64,000 bases of DNA from Streptomyces typhae (GTDB lineage: Bacteria; Actinomycetota; Actinomycetes; Streptomycetales; Streptomycetaceae): assembly GCF_009755605.1 (NCBI RefSeq), contig NZ_WPNZ01000017.1, positions 1-64,000 of the forward strand. Reading direction: 5' to 3'. The notes beneath the pieces were generated by a model, which did no database searches, was not told the origin of the DNA, and worked only from the letters and a program-made list of their open reading frames with translations. Positions within the stretch are counted from its first letter, which is position 1; every line of letters begins with the position of its first letter. Shown piece by piece: positions 1 through 6,080 of this stretch. The translations under genes were made by a program, and so were the position numbers.

Positions 1-182
1 CCCGCATGGTCAAGGAGTACAAGTCCGAGCTGATGCACCCCTACTACGCCGCCGAACGCGGCCTGGTCGACGACGTCATCGACCCCGCCGCCACCCGCGA
101 AGTCCTCGTGAACTCGCTGGCCATGCTCCGCAGCAAGCACGCCGACCTGCCCGCACGCAAACACGGCAACCCCCCGCAGTAA
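1..182 (+). CDS. acyl-CoA carboxylase carboxyltransferase (beta) subunit, C-terminal end only
   Basis: The reading frame is open from base 3 and ends at TAA 180-182, giving the last 59 residues of a protein cut by the window edge. The motif ELMHPYYAAERGLVDDVIDP followed by a short basic tail is typical of the C-terminus of propionyl/acetyl-CoA carboxylase beta subunits (biotin-dependent carboxyltransferase, cytosolic), which make malonyl- or methylmalonyl-CoA. A strong hairpin follows at 231-264. Since a malonyl-type PKS lies downstream, this could be a pathway-dedicated extender-supply gene, but from 59 residues that cannot be told from a housekeeping copy. Confidence 0.8.
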   Translation, partial: RMVKEYKSELMHPYYAAERGLVDDVIDPAATREVLVNSLAMLRSKHADLPARKHGNPPQ

Positions 183-230
183 CCCCGCCCCGTCCCCGGA
201 CCCGCCGGCCCGCACCGGACCGCGCCGGGT

Positions 231-264
231 CTGCGGCCCCTGCCGGCCCCGGCAGGGGCCGCAG
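231..264 (+). terminator. intrinsic terminator-like hairpin after the carboxyltransferase gene
   Basis: Perfect 14-bp inverted repeat, arms 231-244 and 251-264 with a 6-nt loop, 48 bases after the stop codon. There is no T-tract, which is usual for Streptomyces hairpin terminators. Confidence 0.6.
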
Positions 265-408
265 CCGCAGCCGCAACCACGGCAGACGCCACCGCCGCAT
301 CCGCCCCGCCAGACATCACACGCCCCAACAGCAGTCAGAATCAACGCAGTTCGAGGACCGCCCCCCATCCCGGGCACCCCTTCGGACCCGACCCCGCCCA
401 GCCGAAGA

Positions 409-456
409 CCCGCACCACCGCAGTCCCGCACCACCGCAGTCCCGCAGTCCCGCAGT
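409..456. repeat. short tandem repeat in the intergenic region 183-598
   Basis: A 16-bp unit (cccgcaccaccgcagt) occurs twice at 409-440, followed by two copies of an 8-bp piece of it (cccgcagt) at 441-456. Apart from this and the hairpin at 231-264, the 416-bp gap before the TetR gene holds no gene that I can support. It presumably contains the TetR promoter, but no clear -35/-10 pair is visible. Confidence 0.6.
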
Positions 457-598
457 CGTGCAGAGCAGTTGTGCGGTTGCGCAGTTGTGAACAGTTCAAG
501 AGCCGCAGTGTCCACGGGGGAGTGGAGCAGTTCAGGGCATCCAGGCGGTGGCGTGCACGCCACCGCGGTGCACCCCCCCCACGATCGGGAGAACCACC

Positions 599-1432
599 AT
601 GGTGCAGCAAGCGCGAGCCGCGCGCACACGACAGTTGCTGATGCGGGCGGCGGCCCAGACGTTCGCCGAAGAAGGCTTCGTCGCGGCCTCGCTCAGCACC
701 ATCAGCAGCCGGGCCGGGGTGAGCAGCGGCGCGCTGCACTTCCACTTCGAGAGCAAACAGGTCCTGGCCCGCGCGGTGGAGGAGACCGCCGCCGGGGCCA
801 TCAGCCGCATCACCCGCCAGGCCGAGGCCAGCGACGTCAGCCTGCTGCAGCGCCTGGTGGACGCCACCCACGCGCTGATGCACAGCCTGGAGGCCGACGT
901 CGTGGTACGGGCCGGCTTCGAACTGGCCGGCACCACCCCGCGCCGCAGCGAGGCCCTGGACCTGCGCGGCCAGTGGCAGCACTGGGTCGAACAGCTCCTG
1001 CACGCCGCCGCCGCCAAGGGCGAACTCGCCGACGGCGTCCGCCCCGAGGAAGCCTGCTCCGCCGTCCTGGCCGCCACCGTCGGCTTCGAGGTCCTGGGCA
1101 GCACCAACCCCCAGTGGGTCGCCCGCTCCACCCTGCGCCACTACTGGGAACTCATGCTCCCGCGCCTGGCCCCCCAGGACACCCTGCCCGCCCTCGTCCC
1201 CTACGGCACCACCCCCGCCCCCAACACCCCCGCACCGCCCGCCGAAACCAGCACCAGCACCCCGGCCCCCGCCTCCAGCACCGCCCCCGGCCCCACCGCA
1301 AGCCCAGGCCCCACCGCAAGCCCAGGCCCCGCCGGGAGCACGGGCCCGGCCGGGAGGAGCACGGGCCCGGCCCTGAGCGCGGCAGAGCCCGCAGCCGTGT
1401 CCCTGTGCCCGCACCCCCATAAAACCGACTGA
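599..1432 (+). CDS. TetR-family regulator of the gamma-butyrolactone-receptor (ScbR/ArpA) type
   Basis: Predicted DNA-binding repressor of 277 residues. The start at ATG 599 is preferred to an upstream GTG at 548 because GGGAG sits about 8 nt before it. Residues 8-55 form the TetR helix-turn-helix, with the ScbR-like stretch RAGVSSGALHFHFESKQ, and the following all-helical part fits the ligand-binding domain. The last 70 or so residues are Pro/Ala/Gly repeats (PGPTAS-like) not normal for the family. No AfsA/ScbA-type butyrolactone synthase is in the window, so it may be a pseudo-receptor or answer a signal made elsewhere. It is followed by two SARP genes, its likely targets. A palindrome overlaps the first SARP promoter (1676-1706). 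Confidence 0.85.
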   Translation: MVQQARAARTRQLLMRAAAQTFAEEGFVAASLSTISSRAGVSSGALHFHFESKQVLARAVEETAAGAISRITRQAEASDVSLLQRLVDATHALMHSLEADVVVRAGFELAGTTPRRSEALDLRGQWQHWVEQLLHAAAAKGELADGVRPEEACSAVLAATVGFEVLGSTNPQWVARSTLRHYWELMLPRLAPQDTLPALVPYGTTPAPNTPAPPAETSTSTPAPASSTAPGPTASPGPTASPGPAGSTGPAGRSTGPALSAAEPAAVSLCPHPHKTD

Positions 1433-1451
1433 CCGGACTGTTACGAAGCCC

Positions 1452-1478
1452 TGCGGGCGCCGTCACGCGGCGCCCGCA
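1452..1478 (+). terminator. hairpin terminator after the TetR gene
   Basis: Perfect 11-bp inverted repeat (1452-1462 and 1468-1478) with a 5-nt loop, starting 20 bases after the TetR stop. It separates the receptor gene from the SARP gene. Confidence 0.6.
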
Positions 1479-1675
1479 CACCCGTGCGCACCCGCCTCCC
1501 CGCCCCGCCCGCCCCCCGAGCATCCCGCCGCGCCCCGCCCCGGCCGCGCCCCCCCGCACCCGGGACGCCCGATGCACACGCCCGTGACCTGCGCATACGC
1601 CCCGCACGGGCCGGGCGTCGGCACGCGGCGGGCGGGGCGGCGGAGGGACCGTTCCGGCCCCCACACAGAAACCAT

Positions 1676-1719
1676 CCATGCGGTTTCATATTGACAAACC
1701 GCATGGACTGTTTTTGAAT
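1676..1719 (+). promoter_or_regulatory. sigma70-like promoter with an overlapping perfect palindrome, upstream of the first SARP gene
   Basis: TTGACA at 1691-1696 and TTGAAT at 1714-1719 are separated by 17 bp, giving a good vegetative promoter about 75 nt before the SARP start at 1796. A perfect 11-bp inverted repeat (ccatgcggttt at 1676-1686, aaaccgcatgg at 1696-1706, 9-bp spacer) straddles the -35 box. The half sites contain CGGTTT/AAACCG as in GBL-receptor operators (AREs), but point the opposite way from the usual consensus. Repression by the TetR protein at 599-1432 is my inference. The palindrome followed by five T could also work as a terminator. Confidence 0.65.
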
Positions 1720-1795
1720 CGTTGGGTAGGGGGACCACCCCCCGGGCAGGGGGACGGCCCCCACGCGGCAGCATCCACGGGACAGGGGAAACGCT

Positions 1796-2692
1796 GTGGA
1801 CATCAACGTACTGGGCGCACTGGCGATACAGGAGCGCGGCGTCTCCATCACGCCCAGCGCCCCCAAGCCCCGTCAGGTGCTGGCGCTGCTGGCGCTGCAT
1901 GCCGACCGTGTGGTTCCCGTCTCCGCGCTGATGGAGGAGCTGTGGGGCACCACCCCGCCGCGCAGCGCCCGCACCACGCTGCAGACCTATGTGCTGCAGC
2001 TGCGCGAGCTCATCGCCGCCGCCCTGCGCACCCCCGACGGCCCCGCCGCCGGCACCGGCCCCGGCGGCGGTCCGGGTGCCGGTGCGGGTGTCCCGGACGG
2101 CGGCGGGCAGGGGCGGCAGTCGGCGAAGGACGTGCTGGTGACGACGCCGGGCGGCTATCTCCTGGCCGGGGGCCAGGGGGCCAACGACGCCCGGGAGTTC
2201 GAGCGGCTCGCGGGCATGGGCTACCGGGCGATGGACGGCTCGGACTACGCGGGCGCCGCCCGGCAGCTGCGGCAGGCGCTGGCGCTGTGGAGCGGGGACG
2301 CGCTGGCCGACGTGCCGGCCGGGTCCCAGCTGAAGGTGGAGATCCGGCGGCTGCACGAGAGCCGCCTGTGCGCCCTGGACCAGCGGATCGAGGCCGACCT
2401 GCGCCTGGGGCGGCACCGGGAACTGCTGGCCGAGCTCACCGTCCTGGTCAACCGCCACCGCACACACGAGAACCTGCACGCCCAGTTCATGCTGGCGCTG
2501 CACCGCTCGGGGCGCCGCGGCGAGGCCCTGGACGTCTACCAGCGGCTGCGCGCCACCCTGGTGCGCGAGCTGGGCCTGGAACCGTCGGTGGCACTGCGCC
2601 GCCTGCAGCGCTCGATCCTGCTGGCCGGACCCGAGACCGCCACCGCCACCGCGGCCGAAACCGCCCGCCCCCGCCTCACCCCCGTCAGCTGA
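1796..2692 (+). CDS. SARP-family transcriptional activator (first of four)
   Basis: Streptomyces antibiotic regulatory protein of 298 residues: N-terminal OmpR-type winged helix (about 1-95, with KPRQVLALLALHADRVVPVSALMEELWG split by the usual wing) followed by a bacterial transcriptional activation domain (about 125-275, ending in SGRRGEALDVYQRLRATL-type repeats). A Gly/Pro-rich insert of about 25 residues lies between DNA-binding and activation domains. GTG start at 1796 with AGGGGAA upstream. SARPs bind 11-bp-spaced repeats next to -10 boxes, and many such sites occur in this window. Its own promoter carries the palindrome at 1676-1706, so it is probably the receptor-controlled entry point of the cascade. 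Confidence 0.9.
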   Translation: MDINVLGALAIQERGVSITPSAPKPRQVLALLALHADRVVPVSALMEELWGTTPPRSARTTLQTYVLQLRELIAAALRTPDGPAAGTGPGGGPGAGAGVPDGGGQGRQSAKDVLVTTPGGYLLAGGQGANDAREFERLAGMGYRAMDGSDYAGAARQLRQALALWSGDALADVPAGSQLKVEIRRLHESRLCALDQRIEADLRLGRHRELLAELTVLVNRHRTHENLHAQFMLALHRSGRRGEALDVYQRLRATLVRELGLEPSVALRRLQRSILLAGPETATATAAETARPRLTPVS

Positions 2693-2810
2693 CAGCCGCA
2701 GCCCACCAGACCCCCACCGCCCCACCGGCGCCACGCCCCACCGCACGGCACCGCACGGCACGGCAGCGCGCCACGGGCCCACGGCCCCGCGGGCCGCCCC
2801 GCAACACCGC

Positions 2811-2878
2811 AGTACAGCCCCACAGCCCCACAGCCCCACAGCTCCACAGCCCAACACAGCCCCATAGCCCCACAGCTG
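2811..2878. repeat. ccccacag tandem repeat within the gap 2693-3546
   Basis: Seven to eight imperfect copies of an 8-9 bp unit (ccccacag). The 854-bp gap between the two SARP genes also has C-rich repeats near 3110-3150 and G-runs near 3280, and I see no credible gene in it. The segment 3360-3546 should hold the promoter of the second SARP gene. Confidence 0.55.
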
Positions 2879-3434
2879 CCGCGGTCACGCGGCCGCGCCG
2901 CTGCACGGTCGCCGACACCGCCGCAGCGCCCCGGCCCGGCGCCCGCGCGGCAGCGGCCCGGAACACCTTTTCGGCGGCAGCTCCTCTGGCCACCCCAGAG
3001 CGCCCCCGGACCGGACCTCCTGGAACCCGCACCCGGTCCCGCACCCGGGGCCCGGCAGGCGGGCCCGGTACGCGGGCTCCGTACGGCGCGGCGTGCCGGA
3101 CCCGGCAAGACGCCCCGCACGACACGCGCCCCGCACGACACGCACAACACGCCATGCGCGAGACGCCCCCTGCACAGGAGGCAGGACGTAGGACGCAGGA
3201 CGCGGGAGGCGGGAGGCGGGAGGCAGGGCGCGGCCGTGCAGGGCGTGGGTGAACGACGCAGCCTCCGTACCCGCAAAGGGGGGGGGGTGTGTCCCGCGGC
3301 AGGCCCGCCCGCCACCGGGTTGCCACCCACCGGGGCGGGCGCCGGCAGGGGCGGCCGGTGATCGGTGTCACCCGCCGCCCCCTCAACTTCTTTGCAGAAT
3401 AGAACATTTGGGGAAACAGGTGTTTCTCATCCTG

Positions 3435-3453
3435 TCTCAAGGACGGCTTGAGA
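3435..3453. promoter_or_regulatory. palindromic operator candidate upstream of the second SARP gene
   Basis: Perfect inverted repeat tctcaag-gacgg-cttgaga (7-bp arms 3435-3441 and 3447-3453, 5-bp spacer), 94 bp before the SARP start at 3547, in a local A+T-richer patch. The half sites look like SARP heptamers but in inverted order, so either a SARP or the TetR protein could bind. No consensus promoter was seen. Confidence 0.4.
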
Positions 3454-3546
3454 AGCGTAAAGGGCTGTGACGGCTCCGGCTAATGTGCTCGCGGTGATGG
3501 CATCAGCCACTGAGAGGAACTCGACGAAGTACGAAAGGACAATCCC

Positions 3547-4368
3547 GTGAAGATTCAGGTCCTGGGTCCGCTGAGTGCCAGTGTCAACGGGGGATCGATC
3601 GTCCCGACGGCGGCGAAACCGCGGCAGATCCTGTCCCTGCTCGCCCTTTCCCCGGGGCGGCTGGTGCCCGTCCCGATCCTGATGGAGGAGATCTGGGGCA
3701 TGGAGCCGCCGCAGAGCGCGCTGACCACCCTGCAGACCTACATCCTGCAGCTGCGCCGCCGCCTGGGCACCGCGATGGGCCCCGACGCCCCCGGCACCGC
3801 CAAGGACGTCCTCGCCACCCGGCACGGCGGCTACCTGATGCAGATCGCCCCCGACAGCGTGGACGTGCACCAGTACGAGCATCTGGTCACCCGCGGCCGC
3901 GGCGCGTTCGAGGCCGGTGACGACGGCGCCTCGGCCGAGCACTTCCGCCAGGCCCTTGCGCTGTGGCGCGGGCCCACCCTGGTGGACGTGCGCACCGGCC
4001 CGATCCTGGAGATCGAGGTGATGCGCCTGGAGGAGAGCCGTCTGGGCACCCTGGAGCGCCGCATCGACGCCGACCTGCGCCTTGGCCGGCACTCCGAACT
4101 CATCGCCGAGCTCACCGAGCTGACCGCCCGCTACCCCCAGCACGAGGGCCTGCACTCCCAGGCCATGGTGGCGCTGTACCGCTCGGGCCGGCAGGCCTCG
4201 GCCCTGGACATCTACCGCCGCCTGCGCGCCCGCCTCATCGACGAGCTGGGCGTGGAGCCCTCCCCGCAGATGCAGCGCCTGCACCAGGCCATGCTGGCCG
4301 TCGACCCGCAGCTGGACGTCGTCGCCGGCCCCCGCCGCGGCTCCACCTTCGACCTCTACGCCGCCTGA
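3547..4368 (+). CDS. SARP-family transcriptional activator (second)
   Basis: A compact 273-residue SARP: winged helix at residues 1-90 (MKIQVLGPLSA start, KPRQILSLLALSPGRLVPV) and BTAD at about 100-250 (SGRQASALDIYRRLRARL). GTG start at 3547 preceded by GAAAGGA. It is the SARP of standard length and the closest relative of the first one in this window, judging by shared phrases such as LMEE-WG and TTLQTY-LQLR. A GC hairpin after the gene (4563-4580) ends the unit before the aromatase gene. Confidence 0.9.
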   Translation: MKIQVLGPLSASVNGGSIVPTAAKPRQILSLLALSPGRLVPVPILMEEIWGMEPPQSALTTLQTYILQLRRRLGTAMGPDAPGTAKDVLATRHGGYLMQIAPDSVDVHQYEHLVTRGRGAFEAGDDGASAEHFRQALALWRGPTLVDVRTGPILEIEVMRLEESRLGTLERRIDADLRLGRHSELIAELTELTARYPQHEGLHSQAMVALYRSGRQASALDIYRRLRARLIDELGVEPSPQMQRLHQAMLAVDPQLDVVAGPRRGSTFDLYAA

Positions 4369-4396
4369 AAGGACCCCCCCGCAACCCTGCCCTGCC

Positions 4397-4540
4397 CCTT
4401 CTCCGCTTCTGCCCCTTCTGCGCTTCCTGCTGCTTCTGCGCTCCCTGCGTTTCTTGTGCTGCTGCTGCTTCTCCGCTTCGGCGCTTCTCTGCTTCGGCGC
4501 TTCTGTGCTTCTGCGCTTCTCTGCTTCTCTCTTTTTCCGG
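4397..4540. repeat. polypyrimidine (cttctgcg)n low-complexity tract
   Basis: About 145 bases that are almost purely pyrimidine on the plus strand except for regularly placed G, built from cttctgcg/gcttctct-type units. It lies just after the SARP stop. Such strand asymmetry is unusual beside the surrounding sequence and may have arisen by slippage. No coding role is seen. Confidence 0.6.
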
Positions 4541-4562
4541 TTCTGTCCCGTGCCGCCGCTGC

Positions 4563-4580
4563 CCCCGCCCGTGGGCGGGG
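4563..4580 (+). terminator. hairpin after the second SARP gene
   Basis: CCCCGCCC at 4563-4570 pairs with GGGCGGGG at 4573-4580. The 2-nt gap means that inner pairs must open. It lies between the SARP gene and the SARP box at 4592. Confidence 0.4.
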
Positions 4581-4591
4581 TGCGGGCGGGC

Positions 4592-4634
4592 TCGAGCCGG
4601 ACTCCGGCGCGGCTCGAGCCCCTCGAGGGACAGT
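4592..4634 (+). promoter_or_regulatory. SARP-box promoter of the aromatase/cyclase gene
   Basis: Three heptamers at exact 11-bp steps: TCGAGCC (4592), TCCGGCG (4603), TCGAGCC (4614). The last ends 8 nt before a -10-like GACAGT (4629-4634), the spacing described for SARP-dependent promoters. It is among the best matches in the window. Confidence 0.65.
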
Positions 4635-4765
4635 TGACCAACTGCTGAGTGAATGACCAAGGGCTGCCGATGACCGCTGCCGTCCCCGGGTGGCCTGCCG
4701 GCCGTGGGCCCGCACCACCGCAGTCGCCGCGGCGCCCTCCCTTTTTCCGAGAGAAGGTGGTGCCG

Positions 4766-5743
4766 GTGTCGGGCGAGCGTGTTCACCGGGTGTCGCACGC
4801 GGTCGAGGTGGCCGCTCCCGCGGGAGTCGTCTACGGGCTGATCGCGGACGCCGTGCAGTGGCCGCTGTACTTTCCCGCGAACGTCCATGTGGAACGCCTG
4901 GACTACGACGGAGTACGAGAACGCCTGCGGATGTGGGTGGTCGCCGACGGACAGGTCAAGTCCTGGACCTCCAGCCGGGTGCAGGACCCCGCCCGGCGCA
5001 CCGTCACCTACCGGCAGGAACAGCTGATGGAACCGGCCGCCTCCATGGGCGGCACCTGGTCGGTGACCGAACTGGGCGCCGAACGCTGCCGGCTGGCCAT
5101 CGACCACGCCTTCAGCGCCGCCGGCGACCGGCCCGAGGACCTGGCCTGGCTGGAGCGCGCCACCCGCGCCAACGCCCGCGCCGACCTGAGCAGCCTGCAG
5201 GACATCGCCCGCCGCTGGTCCCGCCTGGACCAGCTGGTGCTCTCCTTCGAGGAGAGGCTGCGCGTGCACGGGCCCGCCGAACTCCTCTACGGCTTCCTGT
5301 ACGAGGCGGCCGACTGGAGCCAGCAGGTCCCCTACGTCACCGGCGTGGACCTGGACGAGACCCAGGCCGGCATCCAGAAGATCACCATGGGGGTGCGGGG
5401 CGAGGACGGCGGCGAGGAGCAGGTGACGTCGGTGCGGGTGTGCTTCCCGCACGCGGGCCGCATCGTGTTCAAGGAACCCGACCCGCGCGGCCCGGTGGCC
5501 GCGCACTGCGGCGAATGGCTCATCGACCCCGACGAGAGCGGGGTCACCGTCATCGCCCAGCACCACGTCGTGCTGTGCGAGGACACCCTGGCCCGCACGG
5601 CGCCCGGCACGGACGCGGCCACGGCCCTGAACCGGGCCCGCCGCCAGGTGCGCGCCCGCCTGGCCCGGGAGAGCGGCACCCTGATGGAACTGGCCCGCGA
5701 ACACGCCGAGACCGCGGTGCGCCACCTTACCCCCGCCCGCTGA
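4766..5743 (+). CDS. two-domain polyketide aromatase/cyclase (SRPBCC, ActVII/DpsF-like)
   Basis: About 325 residues with two SRPBCC/START-like halves (about 5-150 and 160-315). The first half begins VSHAVEVAAPAGVVYGLIAD and contains WPLYFPANVHVE, the signature of di-domain aromatases of type II PKS pathways that fold and dehydrate poly-beta-ketone chains on an ACP. GTG 4766 is preferred because GAGAAGG lies 8 nt upstream and family members start here. ATG 4670 or GTG 4649 in the same frame would add 32-39 residues of Pro/Arg-rich sequence and shorten the leader after the SARP-box promoter. No type II KS/CLF pair is in the window, so the substrate is unclear: a chain from the type I PKS, or one made outside the window. 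Confidence 0.85.
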   Translation: MSGERVHRVSHAVEVAAPAGVVYGLIADAVQWPLYFPANVHVERLDYDGVRERLRMWVVADGQVKSWTSSRVQDPARRTVTYRQEQLMEPAASMGGTWSVTELGAERCRLAIDHAFSAAGDRPEDLAWLERATRANARADLSSLQDIARRWSRLDQLVLSFEERLRVHGPAELLYGFLYEAADWSQQVPYVTGVDLDETQAGIQKITMGVRGEDGGEEQVTSVRVCFPHAGRIVFKEPDPRGPVAAHCGEWLIDPDESGVTVIAQHHVVLCEDTLARTAPGTDAATALNRARRQVRARLARESGTLMELAREHAETAVRHLTPAR

Positions 5744-5931
5744 CCCCCGCCCGCACCCGCCCGACCCGTACCCGTACGCACCCGCGCCTGCACACGTACG
5801 GAACGCATGCGCACGCACGCGCACCGTCAACTGGCCGGGCGGGCAAGGGTGTTGGAGAGCTGAATATGTTCCGTGGGCTTGCGGGCGGGCAGGCGGGGGG
5901 TGTCGGGTGGGCGGTCGGGGGTGGGCCGCTT

Positions 5932-5991
5932 GTGCCGCTGACGCTCATGTCAGCGGCACGTCAGTGTGGTGTGGGGCGGGGGACCCATACT
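5932..5991 (+). promoter_or_regulatory. palindrome plus SARP-box promoter before the condensation-domain gene
   Basis: A perfect 11-bp inverted repeat (gtgccgctgac 5932-5942, gtcagcggcac 5949-5959, 6-bp loop) overlaps direct TCAG heptamers at 5950 and 5961 (11-bp step). A weaker third register at 5972 would place CATACT (5986-5991) 7-8 nt downstream as the -10. This region and repetitive G-rich sequence fill the gap 5744-6080, where no other gene is seen. Confidence 0.55.
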
Positions 5992-6080
5992 CGATCTCTG
6001 CGCTCGCAGGAGAGGAGGACGGGGCCGGTGCCGTCGCGCAGCCGCGGCACCCGTGGTGACACGCCGGCCCCGCTGAGCCG

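Noticed and set aside
469..1422. Long plus-strand frame over the TetR gene
   Set aside because: It is an Arg/Pro/His-rich shadow frame; the overlapping frame from 599 encodes a clear TetR protein with a good ribosome site.
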